From Oleiagrimonas sp963817755 (GTDB taxonomy: Bacteria > Pseudomonadota > Gammaproteobacteria > Xanthomonadales > Rhodanobacteraceae): DNA of 64,000 nt. Shown piece by piece: positions 54,098 through 62,934 of the stretch. Every line of letters starts with the position of its first letter. Position 1 is the stretch's first letter. The position numbers and the translations under genes were made by a program. The notes under the pieces are model-generated. The model saw only the letters and a list, made by a program, of their open reading frames with translations. It made no database searches and had not been told where the DNA came from. The stretch covers positions 857,514 to 921,513 of the forward strand of contig CAWFPB010000002.1 of the NCBI GenBank assembly GCA_963817755.1. The letters are read 5' to 3'.

Positions 54098-55054
54098 GTG
54101 GATACGGCTGGCCTGATGCTGTTTACCGGCAACGCTCATCACAAACTGGCCGAGGACGTCGCGCACCGTCTCTCGGTCCCCCTGGGCAAGGCCCTGGTCG
54201 GTCGTTTCAGCGACGGCGAGACCCAGGTCGAGATCGAGGAAAACGTACGCGGGCAGGATGTCTTCATCCTCCAGCCGACCGGCGCCCCGACGGCCGAGAA
54301 CTTCATGGAGCTGCTGATCCTGGCCGACGCGCTCAAGCGGGCCTCGGCGAACACGGTCACCGCCGTGATGCCGTATTTCGGCTACGCGCGCCAGGATCGC
54401 CGCCCACGTTCCACGCGCGTGCCGATCACGGCCAAGCTGGCGGCCCGGATGGTCGGTGCGGCCGGCGTCGACCGCGTGCTGACGGTGGACCTGCATGCCG
54501 ACCAGATCCAGGGCTTCTTCGACATCCCGGTCGACAACGTCTATGCCTCGCCGGTGCTGCTGGCCGACATCTGGCGCAACCACAACATGGACGACATCAT
54601 CGTGGTCAGCCCGGACGTGGGCGGCGTGGTGCGTGCGCGGGCCATCGCCAAGCGCCTGGATGACGCCGACCTGGCGATCATCGACAAGCGCCGCCCGAAG
54701 GCCAACGTGGCCACCGTGATGAACATCATCGGCGACGTTGCCGGCAAGTCTTGCGTGCTGGTGGACGACATCGTCGATACCGCGGGCACGCTGTGCGCCG
54801 CCGCTGCGGCGCTCAAGGAGCAGGGTGCCAGCCGCGTGGAGGCCTACTGCGTGCATCCGGTGCTTTCCGGCGCGGCGATCGACAATATCAACGGTTCGCA
54901 GCTGGACCAGTTGATCGTCACCGACACCCTGCCGCTGTCGCCGGCCGCGGCCGCCTGCGACAAGATCCGCCAGCTGACCGTGGCCGAGCTGCTGGCCGAG
55001 ACCATCCGGCGCATGGCCTTCGGCGAATCGGTCAGCTCGCTGTACGTGGACTGA
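54098..55054 (+). CDS. prs: Ribose-phosphate pyrophosphokinase
   Basis: A 318-residue PRPP synthetase. MLFTGNAHHKLAEDVAHRLS is the start; RFSDGETQVEIEENVRGQDV, MPYFGYARQDRRPRSTRVPI (catalytic basic region), LTVDLHADQIQGFFDIPVDN and SCVLVDDIVDTAGTLCAAAA, which holds the PRPP-binding loop VDDIVDTAGT, are all present, as is the C-terminal FGESVSSLYVD. GTG 54098 is preferred, with GGGGG eight bases upstream; ATG 54116 lacks a site. The product feeds nucleotide, His and Trp synthesis. Its leader runs 90 bases from the tRNA-Gln 3' end. Confidence 0.96.
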   Translation: MDTAGLMLFTGNAHHKLAEDVAHRLSVPLGKALVGRFSDGETQVEIEENVRGQDVFILQPTGAPTAENFMELLILADALKRASANTVTAVMPYFGYARQDRRPRSTRVPITAKLAARMVGAAGVDRVLTVDLHADQIQGFFDIPVDNVYASPVLLADIWRNHNMDDIIVVSPDVGGVVRARAIAKRLDDADLAIIDKRRPKANVATVMNIIGDVAGKSCVLVDDIVDTAGTLCAAAAALKEQGASRVEAYCVHPVLSGAAIDNINGSQLDQLIVTDTLPLSPAAAACDKIRQLTVAELLAETIRRMAFGESVSSLYVD

Positions 55055-55091
55055 GAGCCCCGGGGCGCCACCTTTCGGCGGGAATTTATCC

Positions 55092-55097
55092 TATAAT
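55092..55097 (+). promoter_or_regulatory. Possible promoter -10 element for rplY
   Basis: A perfect TATAAT lies 38 bases after the prs stop and 111 bases before the rplY ATG. The matching -35 region is only a weak CTTTCG-like stretch near 55072. If used, it gives rplY a leader of about 100 bases containing a GCCGCC-CGCG-GGCGGC type hairpin near 55173, which could modulate translation. Confidence 0.5.
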
Positions 55098-55207
55098 CGC
55101 CGGTTCGCTGCCCGGTTCCGGGTGGCGCGTCGCTATTTCATCGGCACTCCTGGTCGCGGGAGGGCCACCCTGCCGCCCGCGGGCGGCGTTTCAACCGAGG
55201 CAACATC

Positions 55208-55900
55208 ATGGCAACGATTCACGAAGTGAACGCCGAAGTTCGCGAGGATGCGGGGAAGGGTGCGAGCCGCCGCCTGCGCCACGCGGGCATGGTTCCGGCG
55301 ATCGTCTACGGTGGCGACAAGCCGCCGCAGAGCATCCAGATCGAGCACCGCATCGTGCTGGCGCTGGCCAAGAACGAGTGGTTCTTCTCGTCCGTGCTCG
55401 ACCTGAAGGTCGGCGGCAAGACCGAGAAGGTGCTGCTGCGCGACTGGCAGAAGCATCCCTACAAGCAGCTGATGATGCACATGGACTTCCAGCGCGTGCG
55501 CGCCGGCGAGAAGCTGCATACCGCCATCCCGCTGCACTTCATCGGCCAGGAGAAGTCCCCGGCCGGCAAGACCTCCGGCGTGGTGGTTTCGCACAACATC
55601 ACCGAGGTCGAGGTGGCCTGCCTGCCCAAGGATCTGCCCGAGTACATCGAGGTCGACCTGTCGACCATCGACCAGGGCGACATGATCCATCTGTCGGAGC
55701 TGAACCTGCCCGCGGGCGTGGAGATTCCGGAGCTTCAGCACGGTCCCGAGCACGATCTGCCGGTGGTCACCGTGCATGCGGTGAAGATCGAGATCGAGCC
55801 GACGACCGAAGGTGAGGCGGCCGAGGGCGAAGAGCCTGCCGCACCGGGCGAGTCCGCCGAAGGCGAAGCCGCCGAAGGCGAGTCCGGCGAGGACAAGTAA
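55208..55900 (+). CDS. rplY: 50S ribosomal protein L25/general stress protein Ctc
   Basis: A 230-residue L25 of the long CTC type. The N-terminal domain (1-95) binds 5S rRNA, with VREDAGKGASRRLRHAGMVP, IVYGG and YKQLMMHMDFQRVRAGEKLH. The C-terminal domain (about 96-200) follows with VVVSHNITEVEVACLPKDLP and IEVDLSTIDQGDMIHLSELN. The last 30 residues are an acidic Glu/Ala/Gly/Pro tail made of repeated AEGE-like units. ATG 55208 has GAGG nine bases upstream. It lies between prs and pth, the conserved order. Confidence 0.96.
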   Translation: MATIHEVNAEVREDAGKGASRRLRHAGMVPAIVYGGDKPPQSIQIEHRIVLALAKNEWFFSSVLDLKVGGKTEKVLLRDWQKHPYKQLMMHMDFQRVRAGEKLHTAIPLHFIGQEKSPAGKTSGVVVSHNITEVEVACLPKDLPEYIEVDLSTIDQGDMIHLSELNLPAGVEIPELQHGPEHDLPVVTVHAVKIEIEPTTEGEAAEGEEPAAPGESAEGEAAEGESGEDK

Positions 55901-55951
55901 GCGCATCCGCGTCGCGCCCCGCTTCGGGGCGCGACGCAGCGCCACGCGTCC

Positions 55952-56536
55952 ATGGCCGGCCTGCGTCTCATTGTCGGTCTCGGCAATCCCGGGGCCGAAT
56001 ACCTCCGAACCCGGCACAACGCCGGGTTCTGGTTTGTCGATGCGCTGGCGAGCGGCGAGGGCGCGTCCTTTTCCGTCGACAGCAAGCTGCATGGCGCTTC
56101 CTGCCGCGTGAACCTGGCGGGGGAGCCGGTCTGGCTGCTCAAGCCGTCCACCTTCATGAACAAGAGCGGCATCGCCGTGGCTTCGGCGCTGCGCTACTAC
56201 AAGATCGAGCCCGATCAGTGCCTGGTCGTGCATGACGACCTGGATCTGGAGCCGGGCACCGCGCGGCTGAAGTTCGATGGTGGCCACGGCGGCCAGAACG
56301 GCCTGCGCGACATCGTCTCCCACATCGGCCACGGCAAATTCCACCGCCTGCGCATCGGCATCGGCCACCCCGGGGTACGCGACCGCGTGACCGCCTGGGT
56401 GCTGGGCCGGCCCTCCGCGCAGGACGAGGACGCCATGCTCGACGCCATCGCCCGCGCCATGGATGTCCTTCCGCTGGCGGTCGAGGGCCGCTTCGAGGAC
56501 GCCATGAAGCGCCTGCACACGAACGGGGCACGCTGA
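55952..56536 (+). CDS. pth: Peptidyl-tRNA hydrolase
   Basis: A 194-residue enzyme recycling peptidyl-tRNA that drops off ribosomes. LIVGLGNPGAEYLRTRHNAG holds the catalytic histidine (RHNAG), WLLKPSTFMNKSGIAV the next conserved asparagine, LVVHDDLDLEPGTARLKFDG the aspartate, and GGHGGQNGLRDI the substrate side. All catalytic residues are present. ATG 55952 follows rplY by 51 bases in a GC-rich palindromic spacer (GGGGCG-rich), which may form a hairpin. It is part of the prs-rplY-pth-ychF run. Confidence 0.96.
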   Translation: MAGLRLIVGLGNPGAEYLRTRHNAGFWFVDALASGEGASFSVDSKLHGASCRVNLAGEPVWLLKPSTFMNKSGIAVASALRYYKIEPDQCLVVHDDLDLEPGTARLKFDGGHGGQNGLRDIVSHIGHGKFHRLRIGIGHPGVRDRVTAWVLGRPSAQDEDAMLDAIARAMDVLPLAVEGRFEDAMKRLHTNGAR

Positions 56537-56556
56537 GTCGGCCATGCCTGACACGC

Positions 56557-56586
56557 GATTCCCCATTCCCCATTCCCCATTCCCGG
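56557..56586. repeat. GGGAATG-type intergenic repeat with G-quadruplex potential
   Basis: Four C-runs (56561-56564, 56568-56571, 56575-56578, 56582-56584) are separated by ATT; on the minus strand this is four GGG tracts spaced by three bases. It fills most of the 60 bases between pth and ychF, where the ychF ribosome site should be. Similar repeats occur at 60116-60200 and 63987-64000. Confidence 0.8.
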
Positions 56587-56596
56587 ATTTCAAACC

Positions 56597-57688
56597 ATGG
56601 GCATCAAATGCGGCATCGTCGGACTGCCCAATGTCGGCAAGTCGACCCTGTTCAACGCGTTGACCAAGGCCGGCATCGCGGCGGCCAACTTCCCCTTCTG
56701 CACCATCGACCCGAACGTGGGCGTGGTGCCGGTGCCGGACCCTCGACTGAAGGCGCTGGCCGAGATCGTCAAGCCGGAGAAGGTGATCCCGACCTCGATC
56801 GAGTTCGTCGACATTGCCGGCCTGGTGGCCGGGGCGTCGAAGGGCGAGGGCCTGGGCAACAAGTTCCTGGCGCACATCCGCGAGGTCGACGCCATCGCCC
56901 ACGTGGTGCGCTGCTTCGAGCATGACGACGTGGTGCACGTGGCCGGCAAGGTCGACCCGATCGCCGATATCGAGACCATCGACACCGAGCTGGCCCTGGC
57001 CGACCTGGAGTCGGTGGAGAAGGCGCTCAACCGCGCCGAGCGCGCAGCCAAGGCCAACGACAAGGACGCTCTGGCGCGACGCCCGGTGCTGGCCAGGCTG
57101 GCCGAGGCGCTGGGCGAGGGGCGTCCCGCGCGCTCGGTGGCACTGGACGAGGACGAGCGTGCGCTGGTGCGCGACCTGTTCCTGCTGACCATGAAGCCGC
57201 TGATGTACATCGCCAACGTGCGCGAGGACGGCTTCGAGAGCAATCCGCACCTGGACGCGGTGCGTGCCCGGGCCGCGGAGGAGGGCGCCGAGGTGGTGCC
57301 GGTGTGTGCCGCCATCGAGGAGGAAATGGCGCAGCTGGACGACGCCGACCGCGACGAGTTCCTGGCTGACCTGGGCCTGGACGAGCCGGGCCTGGACCGT
57401 GTCATCAACGCCGGATACCGGCTGCTCGGCCTGCAGACCTACTTCACCGCCGGCGTGAAGGAAGTGCGTGCCTGGACGGTGAAGAAAGGGTCCACGGCAC
57501 CTCAGGCCGCGGGCGTGATCCATACCGATTTCGAGAAGGGTTTCATTCGCGCCGAGACCGTGGGCTACGACGACTTCATCCAGTACAAGGGCGAATCCGG
57601 GGCCAAGGAGGCCGGCCGCCTGCGCCTGGAGGGCAAGGACTACCTCGTCCGGGAGGGCGACGTCCTGCATTTCCGCTTCAACGTCTGA
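56597..57688 (+). CDS. ychF: Redox-regulated ATPase YchF (OLA1 family)
   Basis: A 363-residue Obg-related ATPase. GIVGLPNVGKSTLFNALTKA is the P-loop (residues 7-26, where the NVGKST pattern with asparagine favours ATP), FVDIAGLVAGASKGEGLGNK is G3, and the C-terminal TGS domain runs from YRLLGLQTYFTAGVKEVRAW to the end. The role is in translation-linked stress response. ATG 56597 is preceded by a weak GGA at distance nine and by a G-quadruplex-capable repeat, so translation may be modulated. It is the fourth gene after prs on the same strand. Confidence 0.96.
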   Translation: MGIKCGIVGLPNVGKSTLFNALTKAGIAAANFPFCTIDPNVGVVPVPDPRLKALAEIVKPEKVIPTSIEFVDIAGLVAGASKGEGLGNKFLAHIREVDAIAHVVRCFEHDDVVHVAGKVDPIADIETIDTELALADLESVEKALNRAERAAKANDKDALARRPVLARLAEALGEGRPARSVALDEDERALVRDLFLLTMKPLMYIANVREDGFESNPHLDAVRARAAEEGAEVVPVCAAIEEEMAQLDDADRDEFLADLGLDEPGLDRVINAGYRLLGLQTYFTAGVKEVRAWTVKKGSTAPQAAGVIHTDFEKGFIRAETVGYDDFIQYKGESGAKEAGRLRLEGKDYLVREGDVLHFRFNV

Positions 57689-57798
57689 GTCTGTCCGGCA
57701 ACGGGTCGGGGCGTGCGCGAGAGCACAGGCCCGGGCCGCCCGGGGCTGTCCCGGTAGCGCATAATGGCCCTTTACCCATGCCATCCAGGAGGGCATGC

Positions 57799-58305
57799 AT
57801 GTCCGGCCAGCAGCGCGACGTCACATTCCGGTTCCTCGCCCAGCCCACCGATGTCAATTTCGGCGGCAAGGTGCACGGTGGCATGGTCATGAAATGGATC
57901 GACCAGGCCGGCTACGCCGGTGCCGTGGGCTGGAGCGGGGCCTATTGCGTGACCGTGGCGGTCGGCGGCATCCAGTTCGTCGAGCCGATCCTGATCGGCG
58001 ACCTGGTGACCGTGCACGCCAAGCTGATCCACACCGGCACCTCAAGCATGCATTTCTCGGTCGACGTGCTGGCCCGTGACCTGACCCACGGCAAGCAGCG
58101 CCTGGCCACCAGCTGCGTGATCGTGTTCGTGGCGCTGGACAGCCCCGACGGCAAGCCCACGCCGGTGCCGCCCTGGCAGCCGAAGGACGACAGCGACCGC
58201 AAGCTGCAGGAATACGCGCATCGCCTGACCGAACTGTCCAAGCAGATGGAAAAGGAGGGCGAACATTACCGCCCGCCGGACGTGCGCCAATCGGAGGCGG
58301 ACTGA
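57799..58305 (+). CDS. Acyl-CoA thioesterase (hotdog fold)
   Basis: A 168-residue thioesterase of the YciA/acyl-CoA hydrolase group. TDVNFGGKVHGGMVMKWIDQ is the family active-site block (the usual N--G--HGG--M---D), followed by VTVAVGGIQFVEPILIGDLV and the C-terminal VIVFVALDSPDGKPTPVPPW. The reaction is hydrolysis of medium or long acyl-CoA. ATG 57799 has a strong AGGAGGG (57787-57793) five bases upstream; the frame could extend to 57778 but without support. It is followed by a 188-base gap and the tRNA cluster. Confidence 0.9.
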   Translation: MSGQQRDVTFRFLAQPTDVNFGGKVHGGMVMKWIDQAGYAGAVGWSGAYCVTVAVGGIQFVEPILIGDLVTVHAKLIHTGTSSMHFSVDVLARDLTHGKQRLATSCVIVFVALDSPDGKPTPVPPWQPKDDSDRKLQEYAHRLTELSKQMEKEGEHYRPPDVRQSEAD

Positions 58306-58450
58306 CATTTCGTCCCCGAGGCAGCCGGAAAGGAAAATTCGGGCTTGGCTTTGACGGCCCGATCGGCCAGAATACGCGCCCTCGCTTGCGCACCTTGTCG
58401 CGGGCTTCGCCGAATGACCGTTCGCGATGCCTGCAACGCCCCGGAAACTG

Positions 58451-58480
58451 TTGACACATTCGGGAGCGCTCGCGAAAATA
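58451..58480 (+). promoter_or_regulatory. Promoter of the tRNA-Tyr-Gly-Thr-tuf operon
   Basis: TTGACA (58451-58456) is an exact -35 hexamer; the AAAATA/GAAAAT at 58474-58480 lies 17-18 bases downstream as a fair -10. Transcription would start about 58487, seven bases before tRNA-Tyr. No other promoter-like pair of this quality was seen before tuf. Confidence 0.75.
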
Positions 58481-58493
58481 GCCGGTCTTTGCT

Positions 58494-58579
58494 GGAGGGA
58501 TACCCAAGCGGCCAACGGGGGCAGACTGTAAATCTGCTGGCTTACGCCTTCGGTGGTTCGAATCCACCTCCCTCCACCA
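58494..58579 (+). tRNA. tRNA-Tyr (anticodon GTA)
   Basis: GGAGGGA (58494-58500) pairs with TCCCTCC ending at 58575; anticodon arm GCAGA-CTGTAAA-TCTGC has GTA. The long variable arm of class II tRNAs is present (86 bases in all). Discriminator A, CCA encoded at 58577-58579. First member of the tRNA-tuf operon. Confidence 0.96.
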
Positions 58580-58678
58580 CCTTTTCTGCCGCCGGTGCAG
58601 AGCGGTGGGGCCCAGCAAGAACGGATTGCGCGATGGTCGGCCACGACGTTCGCGCAGGCCGAGAGATCGACCCGCCGG

Positions 58679-58752
<74 letters not shown>

Positions 58753-58778
58753 TTGATCTCCTGGCTGGCGAAAACAAC

Positions 58779-58854
<76 letters not shown>

Positions 58855-58920
58855 TTTCCGCGGGGCGTGCATGCGCCCTGCTTTTTCGTTTTTCATCTGA
58901 TTCCATCGGGGTTGGCAGTC

Positions 58921-60111
<1,191 letters not shown>

Positions 60112-60115
60112 CAAG

Positions 60116-60200
60116 GCGGGGAATGGGGAATACGAGAATAGGGAATCGCGGTGGCGCTTGCGCCACGGGCCATTCCCCATTCCCGACTCCCCATTCCCGT
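60116..60200. repeat. Inverted GGGAATG repeat with central hairpin (possible tuf terminator)
   Basis: A left arm (60118-60148) with GGGGAATGGGGAAT is mirrored by a right arm (60170-60200) with ATTCCCCATTCCC. Between them GTGGCGC-TT-GCGCCAC (about 60151-60166) forms a perfect seven-pair hairpin. The whole 80-base structure could terminate or stabilise the tuf transcript and is absent from the pth-ychF copy, which has only the single arm. Repeats of this type I recall from xanthomonads. Confidence 0.75.
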
Positions 60201-60232
60201 TCAACGCAGACGCGGTAGCATTGACACAACAT

Positions 60233-60308
<76 letters not shown>

Positions 60309-60320
60309 TCCAGGGTGCGC

Positions 60321-60707
60321 ATGAACGCAAAGGCTGAACAAACCAACAAGTCGAGCGCCGGCGAGAAGCTGGTCCTGGCGCTGGCCGTGCTGGTGCTGGC
60401 GGCCGGCATCTTCGGCTTCTACTGGTACTCGAACGCGGCGCAGTCCCTACGCGTGGGTGGCCTGATCGGGTCCTTCGCCATCTCGATCGGACTTCTCATG
60501 GTGACCGGAATGGGGCGTCGCCTGCGCCATTTCCTTGCCGAATCGCAGTTCGAGATGCGCAAGGTGGTGTGGCCCACCCGTGACGAAACGGTCAAGACGA
60601 CCCTGGTCATCATCGTGGTGGTGATCATCCTGGCCTTGCTGCTCGGCGCCATCGACATGATCCTGAAGAAGATCGTGCTCGAGTGGTTGCTCAATCTCGG
60701 TAAATGA
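60321..60707 (+). CDS. secE: Preprotein translocase subunit SecE
   Basis: A 128-residue inner membrane protein with three helices (LVLALAVLVLAAGIFGFYWY, GGLIGSFAISIGLLMVTGMG, LVIIVVVIILALLLGAIDMI). FEMRKVVWPTRDETVKTTLV is the conserved SecE amphipathic helix and cytoplasmic loop. The function is the essential clamp of SecYEG. ATG 60321 is close after tRNA-Trp, so the mRNA must be released or processed from the tRNA transcript. NusG follows after ten bases. Confidence 0.96.
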   Translation: MNAKAEQTNKSSAGEKLVLALAVLVLAAGIFGFYWYSNAAQSLRVGGLIGSFAISIGLLMVTGMGRRLRHFLAESQFEMRKVVWPTRDETVKTTLVIIVVVIILALLLGAIDMILKKIVLEWLLNLGK

Positions 60708-60717
60708 GGGAATGGCC

Positions 60718-61278
60718 ATGAGCAAGCGCTGGTATGTGGTGCACGCCTATTCGGGTTTCGAGAACCAGGTCAAGCGGTCGCTCGAGGAGCGCATCCGCCG
60801 CATGGAAATGGAGTCCAGATTCGGCGAGGTCCTGGTGCCGACCGAGGAAGTGGTGGAAATGCGCGCCGGCCAGAAGCGCCGCAGCGAGCGCAAGTTCTTC
60901 CCCGGATACGTGCTGGTGCAGATCGAGACCGAGACCGACGGCAAGGCGCCGCGCATCGACGACGAGTGCTGGCATCTGGTCAAGGATACGCCCAAGGTCA
61001 TGGGGTTCATCGGCGGAACGGCTTCGCGGCCGCAGCCGATCAAGGACAGCGAGGCCGACGTCATCCTCAGCCGCGTGCGCGAGGGCGTCGAGAAGCCGCG
61101 TCCCAAGGTCCTGTTCGAGCCGGGCGAGATGGTCCGCGTCATCGACGGTCCGTTCAACGACTTCAACGGCGTGGTCGAGGAAGTCAACTACGAAAAGAGT
61201 CGCCTGCGCGTCGCGGTGCTCATCTTCGGCCGCTCGACGCCGGTGGAGCTGGAATTCGGGCAGGTCGAGAAGGCCTGA
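60718..61278 (+). CDS. nusG: Transcription termination/antitermination protein NusG
   Basis: A 186-residue protein. The NGN domain (KRWYVVHAYSGFENQVKRSL and PGYVLVQIETETDGKAPRID) binds RNA polymerase, and the KOW domain (FEPGEMVRVIDGPFNDFNGV) binds ribosomal S10 or Rho. ATG 60718 is chosen because GAGGG (60706-60710) sits seven bases before it; ATG 60712 would be too close. Order secE-nusG-rplK-rplA is conserved. Confidence 0.96.
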   Translation: MSKRWYVVHAYSGFENQVKRSLEERIRRMEMESRFGEVLVPTEEVVEMRAGQKRRSERKFFPGYVLVQIETETDGKAPRIDDECWHLVKDTPKVMGFIGGTASRPQPIKDSEADVILSRVREGVEKPRPKVLFEPGEMVRVIDGPFNDFNGVVEEVNYEKSRLRVAVLIFGRSTPVELEFGQVEKA

Positions 61279-61298
61279 GTCCGGAAGCGGGGCGGTGC

Positions 61299-61327
61299 TT
61301 GTAAGGCGCCGCCTGATTGCCTATACT
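61299..61327 (+). promoter_or_regulatory. Promoter of rplKA
   Basis: TTGTAA (61299-61304) and TATACT (61322-61327) are separated by exactly 17 bases. It lies 21 bases after nusG and 133 bases before rplK, so rplKA has its own leader as in E. coli. The leader can fold (CGTAC with GTACG near 61341 and 61361), which may serve L1 autoregulation; this is inference. Confidence 0.75.
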
Positions 61328-61459
61328 TGGCTGTTCACGCCGTACCTTCCGGGTCGGCGTGTACGCATTTGTGGCCCCGGCGGAGCCGGGACGTCCCGTC
61401 GTCAGGGATCGATGTGAAGCGAGGAGCCGCACGGCGATTGCACTCGCAAGGAAGAAAAC

Positions 61460-61888
61460 ATGGCAAAGAAAGTCATCGGTTACATCAAGTTGCAGGTGAA
61501 GGCTGGTCAGGCCAACCCGTCGCCGCCGGTCGGTCCGGCCCTGGGCCAGCGCGGCCTGAACATCATGGAATTCTGCAAGGCCTTCAATGCGGCCACGCAG
61601 AAGATGGAGCCGGGTCTTCCGATCCCGACCGTCATCACCGCGTATTCGGACCGCAGTTTCTCCTTCATCACCAAGACCCCCCCGGCCTCCGTGCTGTTGC
61701 GCAAGCTGACGGGCGTGAAGAAGGGTTCGGCCAAGCCGAACACCGAGAAAGTGGGCAAGGTCACCCGTGCCCAGCTGGAAGAGATCGCCAAGCAGAAGGA
61801 GCCGGATCTGACGGCGGCCGATCTCGACGCCGCGGTGCGCACCATTGCCGGTAGCGCGCGCAGCATGGGCCTGGTGGTGGAGGACTAA
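61460..61888 (+). CDS. rplK: 50S ribosomal protein L11
   Basis: A 142-residue ribosomal protein. KVIGYIKLQVKAGQANPSPP and VGPALGQRGLNIMEFCKAFN are the N-terminal signature; the C-terminal domain, which binds the GTPase-associated rRNA, includes VGKVTRAQLEEIAKQKEPDL and ends IAGSARSMGLVVED. It is the first gene of the rplKA pair. AAGGAAG lies eight bases before ATG 61460. The partner L1 gene follows after four bases. Confidence 0.98.
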   Translation: MAKKVIGYIKLQVKAGQANPSPPVGPALGQRGLNIMEFCKAFNAATQKMEPGLPIPTVITAYSDRSFSFITKTPPASVLLRKLTGVKKGSAKPNTEKVGKVTRAQLEEIAKQKEPDLTAADLDAAVRTIAGSARSMGLVVED

Positions 61889-61891
61889 GTC

Positions 61892-62596
61892 ATGGCGAAG
61901 CTCACGAAACGTTTCAAGGCAATGCAGGGCCTGGTCGAGCCGGGCAAGACCTATCCGCTCACCGATGCGCTGTCCATGATCAAGGACAACGCCAAGGCCA
62001 AGTTCGTCGAGTCGATCGACGTGTCCGTGCGCCTGGGCATCGATGCGCGCAAGTCCGACCAGGGCGTGCGCGGTTCCTCGCTGCTGCCGCACGGCACCGG
62101 CAAGACCATCAAGGTGGCGGTGTTCTGCCCGCCGGGCGAGAAGGCCGATGCCGCCAAGGCGGCCGGTGCCGACGCCGTCGGCATGGAAGATCTGGCCGAG
62201 CGCCTGCAGGGCGGCGACCTGGACTTCGGTCGCGTGATCGCCACGCCGGACGCCATGCGCGTGGTCGGCAAGCTGGGCCAGCTGCTGGGCCCCCGCGGCC
62301 TGATGCCGAACCCGAAGGACGGTTCGGTCACCGCCGACGTGGCCACCGCGGTCAACAACGCCAAGGCCGGCCAGGTGAAGTTCCGCAACGACAAGGCGGG
62401 CATCATCCACGCCAGCGTCGGCAAGGCGGATTTCGAGGTCGACAAGCTGGCCGACAACATCAATGCCCTGGTGGCCGACCTGCTCAAGGCCAAGCCGGCC
62501 ACGGCCAAGGGCCAGTTTCTGCAGAAGGTGTCGGTGTCCAGCACGATGGGCATCGGCGTTCCGGTCGACACGTCCACGTTGTCGATCGGCAAGTGA
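61892..62596 (+). CDS. rplA: 50S ribosomal protein L1
   Basis: A 234-residue protein of the L1 stalk, also a translational repressor of rplKA in other bacteria. VESIDVSVRLGIDARKSDQG is the RNA-binding start, VRGSSLLPHGTGKTIKVAVF and GPRGLMPNPKDGSVTADVAT are the conserved loops. It ends at TGA 62594-62596 and is followed by a strong terminator. ATG 61892 directly after the rplK stop suggests coupling. Confidence 0.98.
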   Translation: MAKLTKRFKAMQGLVEPGKTYPLTDALSMIKDNAKAKFVESIDVSVRLGIDARKSDQGVRGSSLLPHGTGKTIKVAVFCPPGEKADAAKAAGADAVGMEDLAERLQGGDLDFGRVIATPDAMRVVGKLGQLLGPRGLMPNPKDGSVTADVATAVNNAKAGQVKFRNDKAGIIHASVGKADFEVDKLADNINALVADLLKAKPATAKGQFLQKVSVSSTMGIGVPVDTSTLSIGK

Positions 62597-62602
62597 TCAA
62601 GT

Positions 62603-62637
62603 CCCATCCGGCCTGAACGGCCGGGTGGGCAGTTTTT
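62603..62637 (+). terminator. Rho-independent terminator after rplKA
   Basis: An 11-pair stem (62603-62613 with 62619-62629, one G-T pair) with a five-base loop is followed by CAG and five T (62633-62637). It is six bases after the rplA stop. Read-through into rplJL must be either partial or replaced by a separate promoter. Confidence 0.88.
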
Positions 62638-62639
62638 GG

Positions 62640-62934
62640 GGGCATCGTCCGGATTCGTCCGGAGGAAGCCGTCAAAGACCGCAGGCGGCGGGAACGCACG
62701 CTCCGGAACGGCAGGGACGCGTCACTGGCGAGGGACATGTCTCCGGAACGATCGAAACCGCCTTAATCGGTTCCATCAGCCTGCGTAGATGGTGCAGCCC
62801 GAACAGGATTTTCCTGGAACGGCCACCACGTCGGTGCCGCGAAGGCACCGGGGGACCGCAAGGACGTGGTTTCCATAACCCGCAAGGGAGCGGTGGCGCG
62901 AAGGATGCGTCGCCGATCCGGTTCGGAGGAAGCA
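62640..62934 (+). ncRNA. Ribosomal protein L10 leader (autoregulatory element)
   Basis: A 295-base gene-free stretch before rplJ. From about 62780 it contains the conserved leader bases GCGTAGATGGTGCAGCCC then GAACAGGATTTTCC. The pairing GTGCCGCGAAGGCAC (62834-62848) and a GC-rich stem ending at the ribosome site GGAGGAAGCA follow. In other gammaproteobacteria the L10-L7/L12 complex binds this leader to repress rplJL translation. Boundaries are approximate; no promoter pair was clear between the terminator and here. Confidence 0.7.

Noticed and set aside
56154..56580. Minus-strand frames opposite pth
   Set aside because: Shadows of the pth gene extended by the GGGAATG repeat, with no domain match.
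60221..60226. TTGACA as the promoter -35 of tRNA-Trp
   Set aside because: Only seven bases separate it from the tRNA 5' end; transcription would begin inside the tRNA.
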